From Streptomyces sp. MUM 203J (GTDB lineage: Bacteria; Actinomycetota; Actinomycetes; Streptomycetales; Streptomycetaceae), in NCBI RefSeq assembly GCF_022414595.1, contig NZ_JADWYO010000054.1:1-43236 (forward strand): a DNA stretch of 43,236 nucleotides, given 5' to 3'. The notes under the pieces were generated by a model, which ran no database searches, was not told the DNA's origin, and saw only the letters and a program-made list of their open reading frames with translations. Numbering within the stretch: the stretch's first letter is position 1; every line of letters starts with the position of its first letter. Position numbers and translations under genes: made by a program. Shown in pieces: positions 32,039 to 40,295 of this stretch.

Positions 32039-32046
32039 GACGGCTC

Positions 32047-34386
32047 TCAGCCGAGCAGCGTGCCGCCGCTGGCGTCGATGAAGGCGCCGGTGATCCAGCG
32101 GGCGTCGTCGGTGGCGAGGAACGCCACCACGTCGCCCACGTCCTGGGGTTCGCCGACGCGGTTGAAGGTGGACAGGGCGGCCATCTGCTCGACGACCTCC
32201 GGGATGTCGAAGGCCGGGTTGCCGTTGCGCGTGATGCCGGGGGCCACGCTGTTGACGGTGATCCCACGCGGGCCCAGTGCCTTGGCGTAGTGCAGGGCGA
32301 GCATCTCGACGGCGCCCTTGGTCATGGCGTACGCGATCTCCTGCGGGTTCGCGAAGCGCGTGAGACCGGACGAGATGTTGATGATCCGCCCGCCGTCCGG
32401 CATGTTCTTCAGGGCCCGCTGGATGATGAAGAACGGCGCCTTGGCGTTGACCGCGACGAGCCGGTCGAACTGCTCCGGCGTGGTGTCCTCCGGGGCCACC
32501 CCGCCCATCACCCCGGCGTTGTTGACCAGGATGTGCAGGTCGGTCGCGCCGGTGCGCTCCTTGAGGCCGCTCTCCAGGCCGAGGAACAGTTCGTGCACGT
32601 CGCCGGAGACGCCCAGTTCCGCGCGGACCGCGAAGGCCCGGCCGCCGTCCTTCTCGATCGAGGCGACGACCTCGTCGGCCGCCTCCCGGTTCGAGGAGTA
32701 GTGAACGGCGACCAGCGCGCCCTCCCGTGCCAGCCGCTCGGCCGTGGCCCGGCCGATGCCCCGGCTCGATCCCGTGACGAGTGCTGTCTTTCCGCTGAGC
32801 CTGCCCATGTCGTGTTCTCTCCGCTTCGTTGACGTGTGGGGCGCGGCCGGGACCGTTCCGGTCGCGGCCGTCGCGCCGGCCGCGGAAGGCGCCGCGGCGA
32901 TGAGCTCCGGGGCGCCGAACCAGCGGCGCAGCGCGGTGGTGAGATCCGACTCGCCGTCGGATCCGGTCCAGGCGATGTGGCCGTCGGGGCGTACCAGGAC
33001 GGCGGCGGCGCCCGCCAGGGCGTCCTGCCCGCCGACGGGTCCGGCGGCCACCGTGTCCACCAGACCGGCCCACGGGGCGGCCGAGGCACGCAGCCCGGCG
33101 GCGCGGTCCGCGTCGGCGGACAGGTCGAGCAGCAGTCCCCGCCCGGAACGCAGCAGCGCCAGGCTGGTGGTGGGACCGTCCTCGGTGGTGAGGCCGAGGT
33201 GCGGGAGGCGGGCACCGAGCAGCGGGTGACCGCCCGGCCCCACGTCGTACCGGACGTCGAGGCCGGAGATCATGCCGGCCAGGTGGGTGCGGACGTCCTC
33301 GTGCCGCACCAGCTCCGCGACGACCTCGCGGGCCGCCTCGACCTCCTCGCCGCCGAGCAGCAGCAGGGACTGCGCCCCGATGTTGCCCAGGGTCCGGCGG
33401 CCGACCGCGTGCCGTTCCGTGTGGTAGCTGTCCAGCAGGCCGTCCGGGCCGCGTTCGCAGACCTGGGCCGCCAGTTTCCAGCCGAGGTTGACGGCGTCCT
33501 GCAGCCCGAGGTTGAGCGCCTGGCCGCCGATCGGCATCTGGGCGTGTGCGGCGTCGCCGGCCAGGAACAGCCGGAAGTCGCGGTACCGCTCGGCCTGGCG
33601 CGACACGTCACCGAAGGCGTTGACCCAGATCGGGGTGCCGCCGCTGATGTCCTCGCCGGTGACCCGCAGCCAGGCGGCTGCGAGTTCCTCGAACCCGGGT
33701 TCGCCGGTACGCGGCCCGGCCGTGCGCCCGTACTCGTGCAGCATCACGCGCGTCACTCCGTCGGGACGGCGCGCTGCGATGGCCAGGCCGCGTTCCAGCC
33801 GCTGGAAGCGGCGGCCGGGGATGTCGATGCCGGCCACGTCGGCGCGGATCAGCTCGCGCGTCGCGTCGGTGCCGGGGAAGTCGAACCCGCCGAGGCGGCG
33901 TACGGTGCTGTGCTCCCCGTCGCACCCGACGACGCACTTCGCGCGCAGCCGTACGGGGCCGTCGGGGCCGTGCACGACCGCCTCGGCGTGGTCCCGGGTC
34001 ACGGTCAGCTCGCGCAGCTCGTGGCCGCGCAGCAGGACCGCGCCCAGGCCGGTCGCCCAGTTCCCGAGCAGTTCCTCGGTGCGGACCTGCGGGACCTTCC
34101 ACTGGCCCGGGTAGGGGCCGGGGAGGGTGAGGTCGAGCGGAACGCCGCCGAAGTGGCCCATGACGTCGTTCGGCACCGGGCCCAGCTCGTCGAGCAGGCC
34201 GCGGCTGTCGAGGATCTCCATGGTGCGGGCGTGCAGGGTGGACGCCCGCGATTCCGTGGTGGGGGCGGCCAGCCGCTCGACGACGACCACCTCCGCTCCG
34301 CCCAGCCGCAGCTCGCCGGCGAGCATCAGCCCGACGGGTCCGGCGCCGACCACGACCACCTGGGTCTCCGTGAAGTCCTGGGCCAT
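32047..34386 (-). CDS. Fused FAD oxygenase and SDR ketoreductase (PgaM/UrdM type)
   Basis: A 779-residue two-domain protein. Residues 1 to about 515 are an aromatic-ring FAD monooxygenase: VVVGAGPVGLMLAGELRL, VVGCDGEHSTVRRLGGFDFPG and FLAGDAAHAQMPIGGQALN. Residues 527-779 are an SDR: TALVTGSSRGIGRA, ILVNNAGVMGG, Ser in NISSGL and YAMTKGAVE. In PgaM the oxygenase makes the C-12b hydroxyl and the reductase (like LanV/UrdMred) reduces C-6. The PgaM reductase is also made separately from an internal start. Here ATG 32808 (Met527) has GGAGAG 8 nt upstream, so the same is likely. The gene follows the aromatase stop by 2 nt. Confidence 0.92.
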   Translation of the reverse strand: MAQDFTETQVVVVGAGPVGLMLAGELRLGGAEVVVVERLAAPTTESRASTLHARTMEILDSRGLLDELGPVPNDVMGHFGGVPLDLTLPGPYPGQWKVPQVRTEELLGNWATGLGAVLLRGHELRELTVTRDHAEAVVHGPDGPVRLRAKCVVGCDGEHSTVRRLGGFDFPGTDATRELIRADVAGIDIPGRRFQRLERGLAIAARRPDGVTRVMLHEYGRTAGPRTGEPGFEELAAAWLRVTGEDISGGTPIWVNAFGDVSRQAERYRDFRLFLAGDAAHAQMPIGGQALNLGLQDAVNLGWKLAAQVCERGPDGLLDSYHTERHAVGRRTLGNIGAQSLLLLGGEEVEAAREVVAELVRHEDVRTHLAGMISGLDVRYDVGPGGHPLLGARLPHLGLTTEDGPTTSLALLRSGRGLLLDLSADADRAAGLRASAAPWAGLVDTVAAGPVGGQDALAGAAAVLVRPDGHIAWTGSDGESDLTTALRRWFGAPELIAAAPSAAGATAATGTVPAAPHTSTKRREHDMGRLSGKTALVTGSSRGIGRATAERLAREGALVAVHYSSNREAADEVVASIEKDGGRAFAVRAELGVSGDVHELFLGLESGLKERTGATDLHILVNNAGVMGGVAPEDTTPEQFDRLVAVNAKAPFFIIQRALKNMPDGGRIINISSGLTRFANPQEIAYAMTKGAVEMLALHYAKALGPRGITVNSVAPGITRNGNPAFDIPEVVEQMAALSTFNRVGEPQDVGDVVAFLATDDARWITGAFIDASGGTLLG

Positions 34387-34388
34387 GG

Positions 34389-35321
34389 TCAGCGCTGCTG
34401 CTCGGCGTGGTTCTTGGCGTACCCCAGGGTGGCCCGGCTGTTGGTGCTCAGGGCGGTCCGCACGTACTCCCTGGCCTCCGCGACGCCCGCCTCGGGGCCG
34501 AGGATCCTGGTGATGTTCTCGGTGTTGAGCACGACGGTGTGCTGCGAGGAGGCGGCGACGCCGTCCTCGTTCTCCGTGAACGTCCAGTAGCCGGTGTGCA
34601 GGGACATCAGCGCCGGAAGGGTCACCTGCTTGTACGCGATCCGGTGGTGCGGGAAGCAGACCCGGTACGACTTCGTGGTGTGGGTGGACCCGTCCTTGGC
34701 GCGGGAGTCCATCTCCAGGACCTGGAGGCCCGGGGAGACCTCGTCGAGGCGGACGCTCGCCACGTGCGGCAGGCGCTCCTCCCAGCGGTCCGCCTCGTTG
34801 ACGAAGTCGTAGACGTCCTTGGCGGAGCCGTCGATCTGGACGGTGTCCTCGAAGGAGAAGGTCACCTCCGCGGCGGCGTGGGCCAGTTCGACGTTGGTCT
34901 TGAGCGCGGCCAGCTCGGAGCGGGAGTTGCGGTCGACGGCCTCGTCGATCCACTTCAGCGACTCCGGGTCGTCGTCGACCGCCCGGTAGTCGTGCAGCAG
35001 CCGGATCCGGGACGCGCCGTCGGCCAGCGGCTCGATGATCCAGGTGCCGCCCATGGAGGCGACCGGCGGTGCGGAGACCTCCTGGCGGAAGGTGATGCGC
35101 AGCTCCTCGGGGTCGAGGGTGCGGCGCGAGGTCCAGTTCTTCACCTCGCCGTTGGCGGTCGCCCAGATGCGGATGCGCTCCTCGCGGTCACCGCGCTCGA
35201 CATGGTCGACGTACACGGTGGGAGGGAAGATCCGCGGCCAGTTCTCCACCTCGGCGATCAGGCGGTAGACCTCGGCGGCCGGGGCCTGGACGGTGATCTC
35301 GTGCTCGACCTCTTTGGTCAT
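34389..35321 (-). CDS. Didomain polyketide aromatase/cyclase (ActVII/UrdL type)
   Basis: A 310-residue protein of two START/Bet v1-like domains. Domain one (about 1-150) has VEHEITVQAPAAEVYRLIAE and WPRIFPPTVYVDH; domain two (about 150-310) has VQIDGSAKDVYDFVNEADRWEERLPH. Didomain ARO/CYCs close and aromatise the first ring (C7-C12 cyclisation) of C-9-reduced decaketides, consistent with the ketoreductase upstream. ATG 35321 has AAGGA about 10 nt upstream. Confidence 0.93.
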   Translation of the reverse strand: MTKEVEHEITVQAPAAEVYRLIAEVENWPRIFPPTVYVDHVERGDREERIRIWATANGEVKNWTSRRTLDPEELRITFRQEVSAPPVASMGGTWIIEPLADGASRIRLLHDYRAVDDDPESLKWIDEAVDRNSRSELAALKTNVELAHAAAEVTFSFEDTVQIDGSAKDVYDFVNEADRWEERLPHVASVRLDEVSPGLQVLEMDSRAKDGSTHTTKSYRVCFPHHRIAYKQVTLPALMSLHTGYWTFTENEDGVAASSQHTVVLNTENITRILGPEAGVAEAREYVRTALSTNSRATLGYAKNHAEQQR

Positions 35322-35382
35322 GGTTTTCGGGTCCTTGTCCGTCGATGTCTGTCGGTGTCCGTCGGCGGGTCCGCCGGGCCGG

Positions 35383-36168
35383 TCAGAAGTTGCCGAGGCC
35401 GCCGCAGACGTTGAGGGCCTGCGAGGTGATGGAGGCGGCGGTGTCCGAGGCCAGGTAGCCGACCAGGCCGGCGACCTCCTCCGGGGTGGAGTAGCGGCCG
35501 AGCGGGATCTTGGCCTGGAACTTCTCGAGGATGGCTTCCTCGGTGGCGTTGTAGGCGGCGGCGTAGCCCTGGCGGACGCGCTGGGCCATGGGGGTCTCGA
35601 CATAGCCCGGGCAGACCGCGTTGACGGTGATGCCGGTGGGCGCCAGCTCGTTGCCGAGGGCCTTGGTGAAACCGACGACGCCGTGCTTGGAGGCCGAGTA
35701 GGGGGCGCCGAGGACGACGCCCTGCTTGCCCGCGGTGGAGGCGATGTTGATGATGCGGCCCCGGTCCTTGTGCCGCATGCCGCCGGTGTTCAGCACCGCC
35801 TTGGTCATCCGGAAGACACTGTTGAGGTTGGTGTCGATGACGTCGTCCCACAGCTCGTCGTCGATGTCGGCGGTGACGCCGCCGCCGCTGCGCCCGGCGT
35901 TGTTGACCAGGACGTCGACGGTGCCGAAACGGTCCACGGCGGCCTGGACGAAGGACCGCACACCGTCTGCGGAGCGCACGTCGAGGGCGGCGCCGTCGAC
36001 GTCCAGGCCCTCGTCGCGGAGCTGCTTGACGGTCAGGGCGACGTTCTCCGCGTTGCGCGCCCCGATGAACACCTTGTGGTCCCGGCTCGCCAGGAGGCGG
36101 GCGACGGCGAGGCCGATCCCGCTGGTCGCGCCGGTGACGAGGGCGACGCGCTGGTCCTGCTGCGACAT
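35383..36168 (-). CDS. Polyketide C-9 ketoreductase (ActIII type)
   Basis: A 261-residue SDR of the aromatic polyketide ketoreductase family. The NADPH motif is VTGATSGIGLAVARLL. The catalytic residues are Ser144, Tyr157 and Lys161, in the same numbering as the actinorhodin enzyme, and PGYVETPMAQRVR covers the substrate pocket. It reduces the C-9 carbonyl of the nascent chain. GGAGAAG lies directly before ATG 36168. A perfect 21-bp stem-loop separates it from the ACP gene. Confidence 0.95.
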   Translation of the reverse strand: MSQQDQRVALVTGATSGIGLAVARLLASRDHKVFIGARNAENVALTVKQLRDEGLDVDGAALDVRSADGVRSFVQAAVDRFGTVDVLVNNAGRSGGGVTADIDDELWDDVIDTNLNSVFRMTKAVLNTGGMRHKDRGRIINIASTAGKQGVVLGAPYSASKHGVVGFTKALGNELAPTGITVNAVCPGYVETPMAQRVRQGYAAAYNATEEAILEKFQAKIPLGRYSTPEEVAGLVGYLASDTAASITSQALNVCGGLGNF

Positions 36169-36197
36169 CTCTTCTCCAATGCAGGGTGGTGATGTGG

Positions 36198-36248
36198 CCG
36201 CGGCCGTCGTGCCGACCGTGCCGAGGCCGGTCGGCACGACGGCCGCGG
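36198..36248 (-). promoter_or_regulatory. Perfect 21-bp stem-loop between ACP and ketoreductase genes
   Basis: Bases 36198-36218 are exactly complementary to 36228-36248, with a 9-nt loop. It lies in the 132-bp gap after the ACP stop on the transcribed strand. It can act as a transcript-end stabiliser or partial terminator, which would leave KS/CLF/ACP messages more abundant than the downstream tailoring genes. The sequence effect is certain; the role is inference. Confidence 0.75.
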
Positions 36249-36300
36249 GGTGTGGGGCGTGGGGGGTGTGGGTTTCGTGCTGTGGGGGGCCGGAGGAGGG

Positions 36301-36570
36301 TCAGGCCGCGACGGAGATCCGGACCTGCGCGTTGACGGCGGCGATGAGCCCGCGCGGGGTGGGGTTCTCGGTGAAGACGTCGTCGTCGAGCACGATGTCG
36401 AACTCGCGCTCGATCCGGCCGGCGGTCTCCAGCAGGGCCAGCGACTCGTAGCCCAGCTCCTCGAACTCGGTGTCGAGGATGTCGCCGTCGAGGTCGACGC
36501 CCTCGTCGGCGCCGGCGCCCTCCAGGAGGATGCGCTTGAGAGCCTCGAGAGTGAACTCGTTGTCGGACAT
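36301..36570 (-). CDS. Acyl carrier protein of the minimal type II PKS
   Basis: An 89-residue ACP. The phosphopantetheine attachment Ser43 is in EELGYESLALLETAGRIE, and FDIVLDDDVFTENPTPRGL is the usual helix III region of aromatic ACPs. It carries the growing decaketide for the KS-CLF pair, whose genes lie immediately upstream. The PPTase needed for activation is encoded about 6 kb downstream. Confidence 0.96.
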   Translation of the reverse strand: MSDNEFTLEALKRILLEGAGADEGVDLDGDILDTEFEELGYESLALLETAGRIEREFDIVLDDDVFTENPTPRGLIAAVNAQVRISVAA

Positions 36571-36641
36571 GTGGGTCTCCCTCATGAGTGGTGGTGGAAT
36601 CCCGTGGCCGTGGTGCGCGGCCCGGGAAGAATCGATTCGGC

Positions 36642-37868
36642 TCAGTCGGCGGCGCGGACGACCACGGCCGAGTTGAAGCCGCCGTAGCCGCGGGCGAGGA
36701 CCAGTGCGGCCCGCACCGAGGCGGCGCGCGGCTGGTGGGCGACCAGGTCGATGTCGTACTCCGGCGACAGGGTCACATTGGTCGTGGGCGGGATCAGCCC
36801 CTCCCTCATGGACAGCACCGCTGAGACGACGTCCACGGGCGCGGCCCCGGAGTACAGCCGGCCGATCATCGTCTTGGGCGCGGTCACCGGCACCCGGCCG
36901 GCGCCGAACACGGCGCTGATCGCCTCGGCCTCGGCGCGGTCCAGCGCGGGCGTGCCGGCGGCGTCCGCGAACACCACGTCGATCTGGTCCGGAGCCAGCT
37001 CCGCGTCGGCCAGCGCCAGCTCGATCGCCCGCCGGAGCCCGGGCTCCCGGCCCGAGCCCGGCTTGGGGTCGAACGTCGCGCCGTAGCCGGAGATCTCGCC
37101 GTACACGTTCTGCGCGCCCCGGCGGTGGGCCGCCTCGGCCTCCTCCAGGATCAGCAGCGCCCCGCCCTCGCCCGGCACGTATCCGCTGGCGTCGGCGTCG
37201 AACGGCAGGTACGCGCGCTCGGGCTCCGTGCGGGTGCTGATCCGGTTGCTGGCGAGCTGCGCCACCCAGCCCCAGGGGCAGATCGACGCGTCGAAGCCGC
37301 CGGAGAAGATCAGCTTGCTGCCCTTGCGGATCTGCCGCCGTGCCTGGGCGATGGCGTCGAGACCGCCGGCGTGGTCGCTGACGACCACTCCGCTGGGCCC
37401 GCGCATTCCGTTGCGGATGGAGATCTGGCCGCTGTTGACCGCGTAGAACCAGGCGAACGACTGGTAGGCGCTGACGTGCTGGCTGCCCTTGCTCCACAGC
37501 TTCTTCAGCTCGTTCTGGCCGAACTCGAACCCGCCGGAGGTGCTGGCGGTGACGACCCCCATGTCGTACTCGGGGATGTCACCGGGCTTCACCCCGGCGT
37601 CCTCGAAGGCGCAGTCGGCGGCCACCAGGGCCAGCCGGGTCATCCGGTCCGTCTGCGGGATCAGCCGGTTCGGCAGGTGGTCCTCGGCTGTGAACCCCTG
37701 GATCTCACCGGCCAGCGTGGCCGGATACGGCGAGGGGTCGAACCGGGTGATGCGGCCGATGGCGTTCTTGCCGACCCGGGTGGCCGACCAGAAGTCGTCC
37801 ACGCCGAGCCCGTTGGGGGTGGCCACTCCGATTCCGGTGACGACGGCCCGGGGGGTACGCGCGCTCAT
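36642..37868 (-). CDS. Ketosynthase beta subunit / chain length factor
   Basis: A 408-residue CLF. It has the thiolase fold of KS-alpha without the active-site Cys. At that place most CLFs have Gln (DQAGG), but this one reads VVVSDHAGGLDAIAQARR, with His166. Downstream features are LPFDADASGYVPGEGGALL and PKTMIGRLYSGAAPVD, where KS-alpha has GHS. It fixes chain length together with KS-alpha. Its start overlaps the KS-alpha stop by 4 nt (ATGA), the classical coupling that gives equal amounts of the two. Confidence 0.95.
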   Translation of the reverse strand: MSARTPRAVVTGIGVATPNGLGVDDFWSATRVGKNAIGRITRFDPSPYPATLAGEIQGFTAEDHLPNRLIPQTDRMTRLALVAADCAFEDAGVKPGDIPEYDMGVVTASTSGGFEFGQNELKKLWSKGSQHVSAYQSFAWFYAVNSGQISIRNGMRGPSGVVVSDHAGGLDAIAQARRQIRKGSKLIFSGGFDASICPWGWVAQLASNRISTRTEPERAYLPFDADASGYVPGEGGALLILEEAEAAHRRGAQNVYGEISGYGATFDPKPGSGREPGLRRAIELALADAELAPDQIDVVFADAAGTPALDRAEAEAISAVFGAGRVPVTAPKTMIGRLYSGAAPVDVVSAVLSMREGLIPPTTNVTLSPEYDIDLVAHQPRAASVRAALVLARGYGGFNSAVVVRAAD

Positions 37869-39133
37869 GCCACGCTCCTTTCGGGACGGGCCAGCACCAT
37901 CGCGCTCTGGAACCCGCCGAATCCGCTGCCGACCGTCAGCACCGCGTCGGTGGTGTGCTCCCGCGCGGTGAGCGGCACGTAGTCGAGGTCGCACTCGGGG
38001 TCGGGGGTGTGCAGGTTCGCGGTGGGCGGCACCACGTTGTTCTCCATCGCCAGCACGGACGCGGCGATCTCGATGGAACCGATCGCTCCCAGCGAGTGCC
38101 CCACCATCGACTTGATCGAGCTGACCGGAGTGCGATACGCGTGCTCTCCGAGGCTCAGCTTGAACGCCGCCGTCTCGTGCCGGTCGTTCTGCTTGGTGCC
38201 CGAACCGTGCGCGTTGATGTAGTCGACGGCCTCGGGGTTCAGCCGCGCCTCGTCGAGCGCCACCGTGATCGCCTCGGCCATCTCGCGGCCGTCCGGGCGC
38301 AGCCCGGTCATGTGGAAGGCGTTGCAGCGGGAGGCGTAGCCGGCGATCTCGGCGTAGACATGGGCGCCGCGCCGCCGGGCGGCCGACAGCTCCTCCAGGA
38401 CGAACACCGCGGAGCCCTCGCCGAGGACGAACCCGTTGCGGGTGCCGTCGAACGGCCGTGAGGCGTGCTCGGGGTCGTCGTTGCGGGGGGTGGTCGCCTT
38501 GATCGCGTCGAAGCACGCCATGGTGATGGGCGAGATGGGCGCGTCCGTGGCGCCCGCGATCATCACGTCCGTGCTGCCCTCGCGGATCAGCTCGACGGCG
38601 TGTCCGACCGAGTCGAGACCGGAGGTGCAGCCCGTGGAGACCACGGTGTTGGGGCCCTCGGCGCCGACCGCCCACGCGACCTCGGCCGAGAAGGAACTCG
38701 GCACGAAGTGGTTGTACAGGTGCGGCGGCGTGTATGCGTGGTCGACCAGGTCGAGCCGCCCGCCGTCACTCACCACCCGGTACTCGTCGTCGAGTCCGGT
38801 GGTCGCGCCGACCGCGCTGCCGATGGTCACCCCGGTGCGGTGGGGATCGAAACCCGCCAGGTCCAGACCGCTGTCGGCCAGCGCCTCCCGGGCGGTGACC
38901 ACGGCGAACTGGGCGGCCCGGTCCATCCGCCGGATCTCCTGCGGGCCGAGGCCGTGCAGTTCGGCGTCGAAGTCGGCCTCGGCGGCGACCTGGGAACGGA
39001 ACGAGGAGGGGTCGAAGAACGTGATCCCACGCGTGGCCGTGCGGCCTTCGCTCAGCAGGCTCCAGAAGTTCTTGGTGCCGATACCGCCTGGGGCCAGCAC
39101 TCCGATTCCGGTGATTACTACGCGGCGTTCCAC
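37865..39133 (-). CDS. Ketosynthase alpha subunit of the type II PKS
   Basis: A 422-residue ketosynthase. The active-site Cys169 lies in VSTGCTSGLDSVGHAVE, and His residues in INAHGSGTKQND and MVGHSLGAIGS complete the catalytic triad. GITFFDPSSFRSQVAAE near the N-terminus is typical of angucycline/anthracycline KS-alpha. It condenses malonyl-ACP units into a decaketide with the CLF. The start is GTG 39133, with GGAGG 9 nt upstream; the reading upstream of it is shadow. Confidence 0.97.
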   Translation of the reverse strand: MERRVVITGIGVLAPGGIGTKNFWSLLSEGRTATRGITFFDPSSFRSQVAAEADFDAELHGLGPQEIRRMDRAAQFAVVTAREALADSGLDLAGFDPHRTGVTIGSAVGATTGLDDEYRVVSDGGRLDLVDHAYTPPHLYNHFVPSSFSAEVAWAVGAEGPNTVVSTGCTSGLDSVGHAVELIREGSTDVMIAGATDAPISPITMACFDAIKATTPRNDDPEHASRPFDGTRNGFVLGEGSAVFVLEELSAARRRGAHVYAEIAGYASRCNAFHMTGLRPDGREMAEAITVALDEARLNPEAVDYINAHGSGTKQNDRHETAAFKLSLGEHAYRTPVSSIKSMVGHSLGAIGSIEIAASVLAMENNVVPPTANLHTPDPECDLDYVPLTAREHTTDAVLTVGSGFGGFQSAMVLARPERSVA

Positions 39134-39167
39134 TAGGAACCGCCTCCCATGATGTCGGCGGACGGCT

Positions 39168-39497
39168 TCACGAGGAGGCCGTCCAGTTGTAGAAGCGGGT
39201 GGCCATCGCGTCGGCCGGGGACCGCCAGGTCGCCGGGTCGTACGCCTCGATGTAGGGCTTGAGGTCCTCGCTGATTCCGACGAAGCGCGGATCGGTCTTG
39301 GCTTCCTCGATGAGCCGGCCGCCGTTGTCGGAATCGAAGTCCTGCAGGTGGAAGTACAGGCCCCGGTACGAGAACAACTGACGACGGCGGGTGCCCATGC
39401 GGTGGGGCATCTCGGTCGCGTCGAACTCCGCGAAGAGCTTGGCCACGTCGATGCTCGACTCGGCATCCATACGGGCCACGATCAGGGTGCTGTGCAT
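39168..39497 (-). CDS. TcmI-family polyketide cyclase (UrdF/PgaF type)
   Basis: A 109-residue dimeric alpha-beta barrel cyclase. MDAESSIDVAKLFAEFDATE, GTRRRQLFSYRGLYFHLQDF and a final WRSPADAMATRFYNW are characteristic. In angucycline clusters the homologue directly upstream of KS-alpha closes the later rings (third/fourth ring of the benz[a]anthracene). It is encoded 34 nt before KS-alpha on the same transcript. Confidence 0.95.
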   Translation of the reverse strand: MHSTLIVARMDAESSIDVAKLFAEFDATEMPHRMGTRRRQLFSYRGLYFHLQDFDSDNGGRLIEEAKTDPRFVGISEDLKPYIEAYDPATWRSPADAMATRFYNWTASS

Positions 39498-39557
39498 GCT
39501 TCTCTCTCTTCCGTGGGCGGATGGGGGCGGCCGGACCGGCGGAGACCGGCCGGGAGA

Positions 39558-40223
39558 TCAGCCGGCCGTCGCGGGCCGGTAGAGGCGCAGGAAGTCCCGT
39601 ACGCCCCTGGTGACCAGCGCGTCCGTCTCGGCGTCGGTGAACGGGACGGCGCCGTGGAACGACCGCTGGGCGACCGGACCCGCGACCAGCAGGACGAAGC
39701 GCTCGGCCGCTCCGCAGGCGTCCTCGATGTCGAGGAGCCCCAGCTCGGCCACCTTCCGCAGCGCCCGGGCCAGCGACTGCTCGGCCCGCTGCGGGCCCGA
39801 GCTGCGCCAGACCTCCAGGACATCCGCCGGCAGCCGCTCGACCTCGGCGGTGAGCTGCCGCACGAGGGCGAAGTGCTCGGGGAAGTCGGCGAGCGGCCGC
39901 AGCCAGGCCTTGCCGAAGGCGACGAGGTCGGCCTCCAGGTCGGTACGGCCGCCGCCGGACAACTGGCGTTCCGCGATGTCCGCCAAGGCGGCGGCGACCG
40001 ACGCGGAACTGTTCAGGACGACCGCCAGCAGCAGCCGGTCCCGGTCACGGTGGTGCTCCAGCAGCGTGCTCACGGAGACACCCGCCTCCGCGGCGACGGT
40101 GTCGAGCCGGGTCCGGGTGCATCCTTCGCGAGCGAAGACCTTCAGTGCCGCGCGCTCGATGGCGCGGCCCTCCTCCGCAGGCCCGGGACGCGGAGGCGTG
40201 AGCATGACGGGGTGTGGGGTCAT
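39558..40223 (-). CDS. TetR-family transcriptional regulator
   Basis: A 221-residue repressor-type protein. The N-terminal helix-turn-helix is ALKVFAREGCTRTRLDTVAAEAGVSVSTLLEHHRDRDRLLLAVV. The C-terminal ligand domain (about 85-215) is variable. It lies between the PgaE-type hydroxylase and cyclase genes in the same direction, so it is co-transcribed with the genes it may control. Ligand sensing of the product or an intermediate would fit. ATG 40223 has AGGAG 6 nt upstream. Confidence 0.88.
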   Translation of the reverse strand: MTPHPVMLTPPRPGPAEEGRAIERAALKVFAREGCTRTRLDTVAAEAGVSVSTLLEHHRDRDRLLLAVVLNSSASVAAALADIAERQLSGGGRTDLEADLVAFGKAWLRPLADFPEHFALVRQLTAEVERLPADVLEVWRSSGPQRAEQSLARALRKVAELGLLDIEDACGAAERFVLLVAGPVAQRSFHGAVPFTDAETDALVTRGVRDFLRLYRPATAG

Positions 40224-40295
40224 GGGTGGCTCCTGAACGGTCGGGCGGTCCCTGTGGTCAGCACCTGGGACGCCGACGGGCGGGTGCGGTGGCCG

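Noticed and set aside
32047..34953. N-terminally extended version of the oxygenase-SDR reading (968 codons)
   Set aside because: The additional residues are out-of-frame aromatase sequence. The FAD motif begins at ATG 34386, right after the aromatase stop.
36642..37868. A second catalytic ketosynthase instead of a CLF
   Set aside because: The active-site Cys is absent (DHAGG) and the usual CLF features and overlap with KS-alpha are present.
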